A stretch of 64,000 bases of DNA from JAPOXR01 sp965219635 (GTDB taxonomy: Bacteria; Pseudomonadota; Alphaproteobacteria; Rhodobacterales; Rhodobacteraceae), in contig OZ244783.1 of NCBI GenBank assembly GCA_965219635.1, forward strand, positions 434,001-498,000, given 5' to 3'. Position 1 is the first letter of the stretch; each line of letters begins with the position of its first letter. Position numbers and translations under genes: made by a program. The notes beneath the pieces are model-generated. The model worked only from the letters and a program-made list of their open reading frames with translations, was not told the origin of the DNA and did not search any database. Shown here piece after piece: positions 17,346 to 26,542 of this stretch.

Positions 17346-18714
17346 TCAGCCGAATTGGTTTCTGGCGGCTTTCAATCCCCGTGTCAGTGGCTGTTGCGCC
17401 GGGAGCGACGAGTTTTACACTGATGGCGACACCAAGGCTCGATCGGAGGTGGGCCTCAATGGCCTCCCGGAGATCATCAGTCCGGTCATCCGACTCAAGT
17501 GAGACGGTCATCTCGTCGCGGTTGCCGTAGCGAACCACCCTGCACACGAATTCCCCGGTAGCGGCCGGGAAGGAGGTGCTGACCAGGGAACCGATGGCCT
17601 GCGGAAAGACATTTATTCCCCTCAACTTCACCATATTGTCGCTGCGGCCGAGAAAGCCCGCAATCCGTTGGAACGGAAGCGAGAGGGGGTTCTCGCCCGT
17701 GACTGTCCGGCTGACGTCGTGTGTATTGAAGCGGATGATCGGAAATATGTCGTCCTTGTAGAGGCAGGTGCAGACCATATCGCCCATGCTCCCTTCCTCG
17801 ACCGGTAATCCAGTGTTTGTGTCGAGAAGTTCCAGAAAATGCGCATCCTCCAATACATGGAGGCCTGACCTGTCGGGGCCTTCACCGGCGATGCAGCCAG
17901 TGTCGCCGACGCCATACCAGTCATGGACCGTTGCGCCGCCCCAGGCCTCGGAAAGGGGCTCCCTGCCTTCGGTACCAAGATGGCCGGAGACCAGCCTGAC
18001 CGGCAGATCAACGCCCGGTTTGAGACCCATCTCGACTGCGGTCTGTGCCAGCTTCCTGATGAAGTCGCCAAACCCGACGATGGCGGTTGCCTGAAATGCA
18101 CGCATCATTTCAACCTGACTGGCACTGCGTGTCTCGATCCCGGTTCCCGCGGTCAGCATCTGGGCGCCCAACCAGTGTGTGATGGCCTCGCGCACGTAGT
18201 GGCCACCATTGACCATGCCATGGCCGTATACGGAATGGACGACATCATCACGCGTCAGGCCCTGCAGCCGGTATAGCCGTCCGAGAAGGAGGGCCTGGAT
18301 TTCCCTGCTGCGGGGTCCGTAAAGAAGGGGCTGGGGGCGGCCAGTCGTGCCGCTGGTCGTCTGGAAGATCACAGTTGGCCGCTCGCCTTCCGGGTAGGCA
18401 TCAAGCCCGTGAAAATCGCCGATAGGAGGATATGCTTCGACCGACGCCATCAGGTCTGATTTGGAGTAGGGAGGCAGGCTGGTGATGTCGTCGAGTGAAC
18501 GGATGTCGCCCGGCTCGATGCCGCCACCGCTCCATAGCCTCCGGTAGAACGGGACTTTCCAGGCGAACGCCATCACCCTTCGGAACCGGGCATCCTGCCG
18601 CGCTCGGAGTTCATCCCGGCTCATGCCCTGAAACGTTTGCAGGAACTGGTCGCCAATCGGGTAGTCCCGGACTATGTCCGGATAGCCAACCTGTTCGAAG
18701 TAGTCGTGTGGCAT
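17332..18714 (-). CDS. phenylacetate-CoA ligase-like AMP-dependent acyl-CoA ligase
   Basis: 460 residues. FQTTSGTTGRPQPLLYG is the phosphate-binding loop, VHDWYGVGDTG the adenylate-binding segment, and IAGFLGRSDNMVKLRGINVFP the hinge and C-terminal core of PaaK-type ligases. FRRVMAFAWKVPFYRRLW near the N-terminus is also typical. It activates an acid to its CoA thioester. The genes on both sides are an amidase (could supply an acid) and MmgE/PrpD. Whether the acid is aromatic or aliphatic is unknown. Confidence 0.9.
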   Translation of the reverse strand: MPHDYFEQVGYPDIVRDYPIGDQFLQTFQGMSRDELRARQDARFRRVMAFAWKVPFYRRLWSGGGIEPGDIRSLDDITSLPPYSKSDLMASVEAYPPIGDFHGLDAYPEGERPTVIFQTTSGTTGRPQPLLYGPRSREIQALLLGRLYRLQGLTRDDVVHSVYGHGMVNGGHYVREAITHWLGAQMLTAGTGIETRSASQVEMMRAFQATAIVGFGDFIRKLAQTAVEMGLKPGVDLPVRLVSGHLGTEGREPLSEAWGGATVHDWYGVGDTGCIAGEGPDRSGLHVLEDAHFLELLDTNTGLPVEEGSMGDMVCTCLYKDDIFPIIRFNTHDVSRTVTGENPLSLPFQRIAGFLGRSDNMVKLRGINVFPQAIGSLVSTSFPAATGEFVCRVVRYGNRDEMTVSLESDDRTDDLREAIEAHLRSSLGVAISVKLVAPGATATDTGIESRQKPIRLIDER

Positions 18715-20093
18715 CAGCCCACCCGGTCCTGTCTGGCCAGAGGCCCTGTCGCGGCGAGGTTGGCCGCCAGCCGGTCAAGGTTGCCGCCTGATGTGAGGGC
18801 AAGTGCTGCGTCGATGAGTGCGGCCGCAGCGCAGTCGGTCATTCCAGCTGCCAACATCAATTGATGCACCTTGTGTATGAGCCGTTCCTCCGGCAGCGGG
18901 TTCTCCGGGTCGCCCAGTGCGTCATGAACGTCGGCAGTAAAGACGCGGTGGTCCTTCATGACGACATCCACCCCACTGCCAAAATGCTGCGGATAACGGT
19001 TAGCGAATTCGCCGGTTGATGCAACGGTCGCGCGGCGACGCAGGTTTGAGACGCGCGGGCGTTTGATTGCAGCAGGTTCGAAGTCATCGAGCGAAGGTGC
19101 GCCAGCCGCGAGAACCACCGCCACAGCGTGCTGGAGGCTGAATCTGGCCTCTGCGGGCGATGATGGAGTCTGCCGGTCACAGAAGCTCAGTGCATCGCAG
19201 TAAGTTCGAATGTGGATTGAGGCGATGCCGTCCGGCGGCGGGGCATGCTGTTCGCGGATTACCAAAGCAGCATCAATGGCGGCATGGGCGTGGCGGCATG
19301 CCGGCCAAGGCTTGAAGCTGGTCTCCCCGATCTTCCAGCCGTTCCCGTCATTGGCGAGGATCAATTCCGGAGCCGGGTCAGGACACATGGCCTGGAAGAA
19401 ACCCTGTTCACCCTCAAGTACATATTCGGGGCCGGTGAACCCGCTTGCGGCAAGCGATGCAGCTACAAACCCAGCATGCGATGCACGAGCTGTGTGCAGT
19501 TGCTTTGACATGACCGGTTCATGCCGGCAGCGCCAGAACCCCGAAGACTGCGTCCCGGCATTGCCTAGAGCCCAGACCATCCGGTCCTCATCCAGTTTCA
19601 TAATGCTGCCTGCGGCGGCCGCAGCGCCGAACGGGCCGCAAGTTGCCGTGTTGTGCCAGTTTGCGTAGTGCCCCGGCCCGACAGCTGTTCCTATGCGGAT
19701 TTCGGCTTCATAGCCTCGCACGACTGCGTCAAGAAATTCTCCCGCAGTTGCTTCGGCTTCCTGCGCTGCCGCAAGTGCTGCCGGCACCACCACCGGACCT
19801 GGATGAAGTATGGCGGTCCGATGAACATCGTCCATTTCCAGTATATTGCCGAGCCCGCCGTTTACGAACACGGCAGGTTCAGGAGTTGCGGCGGGGGCTG
19901 TCCCAATAACGGAGAATTTACCATGTGGAGTGCGTTCAGCCCATTTCAAGATTAACTGCCCGGTCGGATCGGCTGTTCCGGCAATGGCGCATCCCAGCCA
20001 GTCGAGTACATGCAGTGCCGCTCGACTGCGCCAGGACTGATCGACAGGCCGGCTGAGTATCCGGGCAAGACGTCTGGTCAGCGAACTTGTCAT
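18714..20093 (-). CDS. MmgE/PrpD family protein (copy 2)
   Basis: 459 residues, with its stop touching the ligase start. ALHVLDWLGCAIAGTADPTG, GLGNILEMDDVHRTAILHPGPVVVPAALA and WNTGT-like NTATCGPFGAAAAAGS fit the family. The active-site motif reads EMDDV rather than DFDDT. As first gene of the minus-strand set, it shares an 82-bp divergent region with the CoA-transferase-like gene at 20176. Activity unknown within the dehydratase, decarboxylase and epimerase range of the family. Confidence 0.88.
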   Translation of the reverse strand: MTSSLTRRLARILSRPVDQSWRSRAALHVLDWLGCAIAGTADPTGQLILKWAERTPHGKFSVIGTAPAATPEPAVFVNGGLGNILEMDDVHRTAILHPGPVVVPAALAAAQEAEATAGEFLDAVVRGYEAEIRIGTAVGPGHYANWHNTATCGPFGAAAAAGSIMKLDEDRMVWALGNAGTQSSGFWRCRHEPVMSKQLHTARASHAGFVAASLAASGFTGPEYVLEGEQGFFQAMCPDPAPELILANDGNGWKIGETSFKPWPACRHAHAAIDAALVIREQHAPPPDGIASIHIRTYCDALSFCDRQTPSSPAEARFSLQHAVAVVLAAGAPSLDDFEPAAIKRPRVSNLRRRATVASTGEFANRYPQHFGSGVDVVMKDHRVFTADVHDALGDPENPLPEERLIHKVHQLMLAAGMTDCAAAALIDAALALTSGGNLDRLAANLAATGPLARQDRVG

Positions 20094-20175
20094 CAGTGAT
20101 TTGCGGCCTGTAGGGTAGGAACTGTCCAGACAAAACTATCTGGCCGGAGATTGCCTTGCAACGCGGGACAGGAAC

Positions 20176-21435
20176 ATGACCCAGTCAAACGCCGCGAGGT
20201 GGGCCGACGCAATCGCTGCGTTCCCGTCGAGTGGCGCCATCTTTGTGTCTGGCGCAGCAGGCGAGCCCACCGCATTCCTCAATGCGCTCGGCGATGATCC
20301 GCAGATCGCGAAAGGGCGGGAATTCAGGGGAGTCTGGATTCCGGGGGTCAACCGTTTTGACATCACGGCGATGTGCGAGGACACAACGGCCACGACCATA
20401 TTCGTCACTCCTGAATTGCAGAATTCTGTAAGGGCAGGCCGCGTCAAGGTCGTGCCTCTACATTATTCGTCCAGCTACAAGTGGTTCCGGTCTGGTGAGG
20501 GAATTGCCGGCGGCGTGCTGCAGGTGCCGCCTCCGCAGGGCGGAATTGTTGGGCTTGGGATCGCGGCCGACTTCATCCCCGCGCTTGCCGCCGCGGGTGT
20601 GCCTCTCGTCGCTCAGGTAAATCCTGAAATGCCGGACGTTCAGAACGGCCCCCGGATTCCTGTCGATCGGTTCGCGGCAATGATCGAGGAACCTGCGCGG
20701 TTGATCGAATATGACCCGGGAGCGCCTTCACCAGTATTGCGCCGGATAGCCGAAGAGGTCGCCAATCTCGTGCAGCCCGGCGACACCATTCAATTGGGCC
20801 TGGGCAAGTTGCAACCAGTTGTGGTCGAGGCCCTGCAGGATATTACCGGCCTTGGGTTTCATGGCGGAATGGTAACGGACGCGGCACTGGCGGTTGCGGA
20901 TCAGGGCGGCTTCAGCCTCGGCATCAAGGCTGGCGTGGCACTTGGTTCCCGGGAATTCTATCGGCGGGTAGCGGGCAATGGACGGTTTTGCTTTGCGTCC
21001 GTGGCCGAGACTCATGATGCCGGCAGGCTGGGTGCGATTTCCCGTTTTGTTGCCATAAACACGGTGCTGGAAGTGGATCTGTTTGGTCAATGCAACGGCG
21101 AATTCGTGGCCGGCAGGCAGATAACCGGACATGGCGGCCTCGTCGACTTCATCCGGGGTGCCGGTTCATCCATAGGAGGACGCAGCATTATCGCACTGCC
21201 CTCGACTGCAAAGGATGGGCGTGTAAGCCGCATAGTTGCGCAGTTTGACAACACAAACCCGGTAACAGTCCCACGCGCCGACGCCCAATGGGTGGTGACC
21301 GAACACGGGGCAGCGTTCATTGGACATGCTGGCATGGACGAGCGTGCGGAACTGCTAATCGGGATTGCTGATCCTGCGTTCAGGGACCAGTTGGCCGGCG
21401 ACTGGGCGGCATTGAGAAACAGCAGGATGGCCTGA
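20176..21435 (+). CDS. acetyl-CoA hydrolase/4-hydroxybutyrate CoA-transferase family protein
   Basis: 419 residues with GGGACAGGA before the ATG. EVDLFGQCNGEF, GHGGLVDFIRGAGSSIGGRSI, ALPSTAKDGRVSRIV and VVTEHGAAFIGHAGMDERAELLIGIADPAF are the standard C-terminal signatures of class I CoA-transferases related to AbfT, Cat1 and the itaconate CoA-transferase RipA. Where AbfT has the catalytic Glu in GIHTEM, this protein reads GFHGGMVTDA, so that Glu appears to be Gly. It may have a shifted nucleophile or a different activity. Placed between MmgE/PrpD and glutaryl-CoA dehydrogenase genes. Confidence 0.85.
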   Translation: MTQSNAARWADAIAAFPSSGAIFVSGAAGEPTAFLNALGDDPQIAKGREFRGVWIPGVNRFDITAMCEDTTATTIFVTPELQNSVRAGRVKVVPLHYSSSYKWFRSGEGIAGGVLQVPPPQGGIVGLGIAADFIPALAAAGVPLVAQVNPEMPDVQNGPRIPVDRFAAMIEEPARLIEYDPGAPSPVLRRIAEEVANLVQPGDTIQLGLGKLQPVVVEALQDITGLGFHGGMVTDAALAVADQGGFSLGIKAGVALGSREFYRRVAGNGRFCFASVAETHDAGRLGAISRFVAINTVLEVDLFGQCNGEFVAGRQITGHGGLVDFIRGAGSSIGGRSIIALPSTAKDGRVSRIVAQFDNTNPVTVPRADAQWVVTEHGAAFIGHAGMDERAELLIGIADPAFRDQLAGDWAALRNSRMA

Positions 21436-21599
21436 CCGGAAAGCGGCCCTTCAAGATCAAGCTGGCCAGTTCGGCTCCCGTCAACATACCGGTCTGTAGG
21501 TGCTCTGGAATTGCAAGGCCACGCCCTCCATAGTGGAGATACGGCCGCACGCTCCGTTGTAGAAGGTCATGCAGGCTGCTCCGGCGAGACAGTAAGCTG

Positions 21600-22811
21600 T
21601 CAGAATGCCGAAATGCCGGTTTGCGCCCTCCCGAGGATCAGGGCGTGCACGTCATGGGCGCCTTCATATGTGTTGACCGTCTCAAGATTCTGGGCGTGGC
21701 GGATGACCTGGTAGTCGATTTGAATGCCATTGCCGCCGTGCATGTCTCTTGCTGCCCGGGCGATGTCCAATGCCTTCCCGCAATTGTTGCGCTTCGCAAG
21801 AGAGATCATTTCCGGCTCCACCCGGCCTTCATCCATCAATCGTCCAATTCTCAATGCTGTTTGCAAGCCGAGCGCGATTTCGGTCTGCATATCGGCGAGT
21901 TTCTTCTGGTAGAGTTGGTTTGCGGCCAGTGGCCTGCCGAACTGCTTGCGATCGAGTCCGTATTGACGGGCCGCATGCCAGCATTCCTCTGCGGAGCCCA
22001 TGGTGCCCCAGGCGATGCCGAAGCGGGCGCGGTTCAGGCAGCTGAACGGACCTTTCAGCCCGGATACGTTCGGCAGGAGCGCATCTTCCCCGACTTCCAC
22101 GCCGTCCATTGCGATTTCGCCGGTGATTGATGCCCTGAGCGAAAGCTTGCCCTCAATTTTGTTGGCAGTGAGGCCGGGCATGCCCTTTTCCAGGATGAAG
22201 CCCCTGATGGCACCGTCATGCGCATCCGACTTTGCCCAGACAATGAACACATCGGCGATTGGAGAGTTCGAGATCCAGGTCTTCTGGCCATCCAGTCGGT
22301 ATCCGGCCTCAGTACGTCTGGCGCGGGTCCTCATCCCTCCTGGGTCCGAACCTGCTTCGGGTTCGGTCAGGCCAAAACAGCCAATAAGGTCGCCGCTTGC
22401 GAGGCCAGGCAGATATTTCTGTTGTTGCCGCGTATCCCCGTAGGCAAGAATCGGAAAAGCCACGAGTGAAGACTGTACGCTCAACATGGAGCGGTATCCG
22501 GAGTCCACCCGTTCTATCTCCCGGGCAACAAGTCCGTAGGAAACGTAGCCTGCGTCGGAGCCGCCAAAATCCTCCGGCAGTGTCACTCCCAGGAGTCCGG
22601 TTCTGCCCATGAGCCTGAAGATCGAAGGGTCCGATGCTTCATTCAGATAGTCGTCCCGGATCCGAGGTCGCAGTTCGGCATTGGCGAAGTCCCGGGCCGC
22701 ATTCATGGTGAGCAGTTCGTCTTCGGTTAGTTGATCTTCGAGCAGCAGCGGATCACTCCACTGGAATGCCCTTGCCGGTGTTGCTGCGGCAACTGGAGAA
22801 GGAACCGCCAT
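21600..22811 (-). CDS. gcdH: glutaryl-CoA dehydrogenase-type acyl-CoA dehydrogenase
   Basis: 403 residues with GGGAGAA before the ATG. The N-terminal WSDPLLLEDQLTEDELL, GLTEPEAGSDPGGMRTRA, WISNSPIADVFIVWAK, and C-terminal NTYEGAHDVHALILGRAQTG with the catalytic Glu of YEG are specific to the glutaryl-CoA dehydrogenase branch. It converts glutaryl-CoA (or a related dicarboxyl-CoA) to crotonyl-CoA by dehydrogenation and decarboxylation. It is convergent with the CoA-transferase-like gene. That neighbour could load CoA, and the hydratase at 15229 could act next. Confidence 0.88.
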   Translation of the reverse strand: MAVPSPVAAATPARAFQWSDPLLLEDQLTEDELLTMNAARDFANAELRPRIRDDYLNEASDPSIFRLMGRTGLLGVTLPEDFGGSDAGYVSYGLVAREIERVDSGYRSMLSVQSSLVAFPILAYGDTRQQQKYLPGLASGDLIGCFGLTEPEAGSDPGGMRTRARRTEAGYRLDGQKTWISNSPIADVFIVWAKSDAHDGAIRGFILEKGMPGLTANKIEGKLSLRASITGEIAMDGVEVGEDALLPNVSGLKGPFSCLNRARFGIAWGTMGSAEECWHAARQYGLDRKQFGRPLAANQLYQKKLADMQTEIALGLQTALRIGRLMDEGRVEPEMISLAKRNNCGKALDIARAARDMHGGNGIQIDYQVIRHAQNLETVNTYEGAHDVHALILGRAQTGISAF

Positions 22812-23038
22812 GACATTTCTCCCTTCGATTGATCAGCCCGGACCCGGCTGCCGAGACCGCGCTGGTTCCGCCGGCCCGCGTGCCTTCAATGGTTCGATAC
22901 TACCTGAAATCAGCCATGACAATCATTGGCCAATGGGAGTGCCGAGGAGATCTGTTGGTCGACTGGCGGGACGGTGCTGGTAGCAGTGCCTGTTTTTCCG
23001 CAGTGCCTGCCGAATTCAAGACGGTTACGGCCTGCGGA

Positions 23039-23395
23039 TCATTTCCCGAACATCTCGTAGAGTCCCGCCGCAAATTCGCTCTCCAGAGGAAAGGAGAGCA
23101 TCCCCATGACTGAATATCCCAGCAGCCAGGGCATGAGATAGAACCTGATCATGAAAAAGAACCAGGCGACGAATAGGGGCACCATGGGTTCTGCAAGGAA
23201 TCCCGGCGTGATTGGCTTGAAGACCCTCAGGACCGGATTTGTCATCCAGACGAATGCCTTCATGAAGAAGAAGTCGCTGTTGATCGGAAGGAACAGGTTC
23301 ATTCCAACACGGCCGATCAAGGTCCACATGATCATGCCCAGCACATAGTCAACCGCCAATATGTACCAGGGAAAGGCCTGGAAGGTGTATTCCAT
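23039..23395 (-). CDS. small inner-membrane protein (YggT-like, tentative)
   Basis: 118 residues, very hydrophobic, with an N-terminal helix (WYILAVDYVLGMIMWTLIG) and a C-terminal pair around PLFVAWFFFMIRFYLMPWLL. The central NPVLRVFKPITPGFLAEPMVP resembles the Pro-rich loop of YggT proteins. It is directly downstream of the Na+/solute symporter gene on the same strand, after a strong hairpin (23417-23442), so it is probably an accessory membrane protein of that transporter. The function is not established. Confidence 0.7.
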   Translation of the reverse strand: MEYTFQAFPWYILAVDYVLGMIMWTLIGRVGMNLFLPINSDFFFMKAFVWMTNPVLRVFKPITPGFLAEPMVPLFVAWFFFMIRFYLMPWLLGYSVMGMLSFPLESEFAAGLYEMFGK

Positions 23396-23416
23396 CAGCA
23401 GAGCGCCCCGAAATGA

Positions 23417-23442
23417 CAGGGGCGGGAGAATGCCCGCCCCTG
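23417..23442 (-). terminator. perfect 10-bp hairpin after the symporter gene
   Basis: CAGGGGCGGG (23417-23426) and CCCGCCCCTG (23433-23442) pair perfectly around a 6-base loop, between the symporter stop (23463) and the downstream small membrane protein gene. There is no T-run, so it is likely a transcript-stabilising or attenuating structure rather than a full stop. Confidence 0.55.
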
Positions 23443-23462
23443 TGAATAGTCATGAAACCGGT

Positions 23463-25289
23463 TCAGTGTTCCCGGTCGAGGATCGCCTTTCCGGATGGAT
23501 CTCGAACCGCATCGACCATTTGCTGGGTCTCCGCGTCGGGCTCCTCCGTTACCAGGCTGACCACAACCATGGCAATCAGGCTGACCGGCATGCCGATGAT
23601 GGCAAACCTCAGATGGTCAATTCCCAGCCAGGGATCCATTCCGGCAAAGCGCACCATGTACAGGTACAAGGTGCCGGCAAGGAAACCGAGAACCATTCCA
23701 GCAATCGCTCCGGCACGGTTGGCCCTCTTCCACCAGACACCCAACACGAGCGGGAAGAACAACCCCGAAGCCGCAAAGTCGAATGCCCATGCAACCGCAC
23801 CGAGAATCCCCGTCAGCCTGAAGCTGGCAACGATCGCCGCAAGGGCGCCGATGCCGATCAGCAGGATACGGGCAACGATCAGACGTGTGCGCGTGTCAGC
23901 TTTCGGATCGATGATCTTGTAGTAGAGATCGTGGCTGAGCGCGTTTGCGATGGCCAGCAGCAGTCCGTCGGCGGTCGACATCGCAGCCGCCATGCCGCCT
24001 GCAGCAACCAGCCCGGAGATCACGTACGGAAGGTTCGCAATTTCCGGAGTGGCCAGCACCACAATATCGGGCCGCATGAAGAACTCGTTGATCTGCAGAA
24101 TGCCGTCGCCGTTGAAATCGCTGATCGCGAGGAACTTGACGGCCTCCCAGTTCTGAATCCAGTCAAGCGCCATCACTTCTTCGATCGACTTGCCGATAAT
24201 GCCTGTCGCAAGTTCCGGATCCAGCACCTGCAGTTTCGTCAGCGTGGCAAGCGCCGGCGCCGTGAAATACAGCAGGAAGATGAACAGGAGCGACCACGAC
24301 ACCGACTTGCGCGCGTCACGCACGGAAGGCGTGGTGAAGTAACGCATCAGAATGTGCGGCAAAGACGCGGTTCCGGCCATCATGCAGAATGCCAGCGTGA
24401 CAAACTCCCAGCTTGCCATGCCGGTGCCCGGCGCATTGTGCAGGGTTTGCAGAATTCGAACGCCGCCGAATGGCGCTGCTCCTCCGGCCGCTGTACCCAC
24501 GCCCCAAGCTGCTTCAAGCTCCGCAATCCGGTTCACGGCATCGCCGTAGCTGAAGTGCGGTATGATGCCAAAGCCCTGAACATTGGACATCCAGATAACA
24601 GGTACGAGATAGGCAATGATCAGCACGATGTACTGTGCAACCTGCGTCCAGGTAACGGCCCTCATGCCGCCCAGCATCGAGCACAACAGGATACCGAGCA
24701 GGCCAAACCAGACGCCGACCTCGAACGGAATGAGCAAAGCCCGCGATGCGATAGTGCCGCTGGCGTTGATCTGAGCCGTCACGTAGGTGAAGGATGCCAC
24801 CACCAGGATTACCGTGGCGATGAAGCGGGCCAGGTTGCCGCCATACCGGGTACCGATGAAATCCGGGACCGTGTAGCAACCAAACTTCCGCAGATACGGC
24901 GCCATCAGCGAGTTGACGAGCACGTATCCGCCAGTCCAGCCGACCACAAACGCAAGATAGCCGTGGCCACCGAAATAGATGCCACCTGCCAGCGCCACAA
25001 ATGAAGCACCGGACATCCAGTCGGCGGCGGTAGCCATGCCGTTGAATACAGGTGGGACCTCCCGGCCCGCGACATAGTATGCGTCGACCTGCATGGTCCG
25101 GGACATCCAGCCGATGACGGCGTAGATGACCACGGTGAAGGCCACAAAGAGCACCCCGATCGTGGCAGCACTGACACCGAGTTGCTCCAGGACCGCCATC
25201 AGCAGGATGAATACGATGAACCCGCCAGTATACATCCCGTAGATCCTGGGCAGGTTGTTGATGAAGTCTCTTCTTGAAGAATCAGCCAT
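23463..25289 (-). CDS. sodium:solute symporter, acetate/VC_2705 subfamily
   Basis: 608 residues from ATG 25289; the longer frame upstream runs into the DUF4212 gene. The sequence is almost all membrane helices. RDFINNLPRIYGMYTGGFIVF, YYVAGREVPPVFNGMATAADWMSGASFV and MAAAMSTADGLLLAIANALSHDLYY are typical of the SSS family subgroup that partners with DUF4212. It takes up acetate or similar short acids with Na+. Placement 11 bp downstream of DUF4212 on the same strand supports a two-subunit transporter. Confidence 0.93.
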   Translation of the reverse strand: MADSSRRDFINNLPRIYGMYTGGFIVFILLMAVLEQLGVSAATIGVLFVAFTVVIYAVIGWMSRTMQVDAYYVAGREVPPVFNGMATAADWMSGASFVALAGGIYFGGHGYLAFVVGWTGGYVLVNSLMAPYLRKFGCYTVPDFIGTRYGGNLARFIATVILVVASFTYVTAQINASGTIASRALLIPFEVGVWFGLLGILLCSMLGGMRAVTWTQVAQYIVLIIAYLVPVIWMSNVQGFGIIPHFSYGDAVNRIAELEAAWGVGTAAGGAAPFGGVRILQTLHNAPGTGMASWEFVTLAFCMMAGTASLPHILMRYFTTPSVRDARKSVSWSLLFIFLLYFTAPALATLTKLQVLDPELATGIIGKSIEEVMALDWIQNWEAVKFLAISDFNGDGILQINEFFMRPDIVVLATPEIANLPYVISGLVAAGGMAAAMSTADGLLLAIANALSHDLYYKIIDPKADTRTRLIVARILLIGIGALAAIVASFRLTGILGAVAWAFDFAASGLFFPLVLGVWWKRANRAGAIAGMVLGFLAGTLYLYMVRFAGMDPWLGIDHLRFAIIGMPVSLIAMVVVSLVTEEPDAETQQMVDAVRDPSGKAILDREH

Positions 25290-25300
25290 TATTCCAACCC

Positions 25301-25561
25301 CTAGCCTTGACCTATGCCCGCTTCTTCGTCGATCTTGTCCTGAAGCACGTTCTGGCCAAAGATAAGAACGACAAAGATGAACAGGGACCCTTGGACGGCA
25401 AAGTAGTAGCCGAGCGGGAAGCCAATGAAAGAAGCTCCGTTGAGCCCTTTCGCAAACCAATGGACAACAAAGGCGAAGATCACCCACACAATCAGGACGT
25501 AGATCGTCAGACTGCGGGTTTTTCGCCAGTGCTCTGCCATTCTTTCAGAAATTTCAGCCAT
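25301..25561 (-). CDS. DUF4212 domain protein, symporter small subunit
   Basis: 86 residues from ATG 25561, preceded by AGGAGT. Two membrane helices (LTIYVLIVWVIFAFVVHWFA and GYYFAVQGSLFIFVVLIFG) and the sequence HWRKTRSLT near the start match the DUF4212 family, which almost always lies just upstream of an acetate-type SSS symporter. It is probably a required small subunit in the inner membrane. Confidence 0.92.
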   Translation of the reverse strand: MAEISERMAEHWRKTRSLTIYVLIVWVIFAFVVHWFAKGLNGASFIGFPLGYYFAVQGSLFIFVVLIFGQNVLQDKIDEEAGIGQG

Positions 25562-25719
25562 GTGCACTCCTGTGTGTTGCGCTGCTAAGCCTTTGAATTT
25601 ACAACAAAAACGACTTTCTGTTGCAATCGACTGGCGCGGCAATATATCAGTTTCAATTGAGTTGCATCAACTTTTTGTTAGCTGAAGACTATTGTGGTTC
25701 GGAATCCGGCAGGCACAAG

Positions 25720-26421
25720 ATGCTGAACAAGGTAAGAGAAGCCTCCTCCGCCCTTTTCCGGATTCTGCGGATCAGGTTCGACAAATCCCCGATTGCCAGG
25801 GTGCCGCAACTGGTCGATTTTGTTTCGACACGGTCTGCCTACGTCGCTCAGACCGCGCTCTTCGGTTACCTCAAGACCCGGATGGGAAGGCAGTATGTAG
25901 AGATCTTCAAGGACGACAGCTTCCTTCCGGCAATCGAGACGGCGAAATGGAAAATCTATGCGGCCTGCCTGTCCGACCTTACCATCTACTCCGTCGCCCT
26001 CTCGGCGCATGCCGCAAAAGTTGACCGGCAAACTGCATCATCGTTGGCAAAGTTTATACACGCGTCCTGTGTTGAAGAGACTTTCGAGGGAAAGGCTGCT
26101 TCTGAAATACGCGAGCAGACCGAGGCAGAATTCGAGCGCCGATGCGAAGCCACGATCTGGCCCAATGCTGCGATCGGAGAGGCGGCTTTTTCGGTGAGTC
26201 CTCCGGCTCTTGCTGATTCATCGCCTGTTTCCGATGAATTCAGGGAACTGGATCGGGAGATCGTCATGAATTCCATAAGACTGCGATGGGCCGATGTTCG
26301 CGACCAGCTTCGCAAACGGTTGGACGGTGAGGCAATCTGTTCCGCGTTGCGTTCTGGCGATCAGCCCGTGAAGGCGCTGAATGTGCCAAGTGTCGCAAGC
26401 GGAACGAAGCAAGAGAATTGA
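25720..26421 (+). CDS. conserved-looking hypothetical protein
   Basis: 233 residues from ATG 25720 (the open frame starts at 25621 but the first 33 residues look non-coding). It is helix-rich: MLNKVREASSALFRILRIRF, then VDFVSTRSAYVAQTALFGYLKTRMG, ETAKWKIYAACLSDLTIYSV and a charged C-terminal half. No signal peptide or membrane helix and no motif I can name. It is divergent from the DUF4212/symporter genes, which suggests a linked role such as regulation, but that is only position. Confidence 0.65.
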   Translation: MLNKVREASSALFRILRIRFDKSPIARVPQLVDFVSTRSAYVAQTALFGYLKTRMGRQYVEIFKDDSFLPAIETAKWKIYAACLSDLTIYSVALSAHAAKVDRQTASSLAKFIHASCVEETFEGKAASEIREQTEAEFERRCEATIWPNAAIGEAAFSVSPPALADSSPVSDEFRELDREIVMNSIRLRWADVRDQLRKRLDGEAICSALRSGDQPVKALNVPSVASGTKQEN

Positions 26422-26542
26422 ACGCCAACCAGCCGTCTGTGCATGCCATTGCCGGAACTCGGGATAGTGTTGCAACCGCACGCTAAATCCGGGAAGGGAG
26501 CGGATTGACGGGCCGGATTGGCCGCAACTGGCGGGGGAGAGA

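Noticed and set aside
20123..20132. TGTCcaGACA palindrome between the MmgE/PrpD and CoA-transferase-like genes
   Set aside because: Short and unlike the ATTGTNNACAAT sites; chance cannot be excluded.
22829..23113. 94-codon plus-strand frame between gcdH and the small membrane protein gene
   Set aside because: TTG start, no ribosome-binding site and overlaps the end of the membrane protein gene; no recognisable motif.
23361..25004. Open frame of 547 codons on the plus strand
   Set aside because: Lies fully antisense to the symporter gene; His/Arg/Gln-rich composition of a shadow frame and no recognisable domain.
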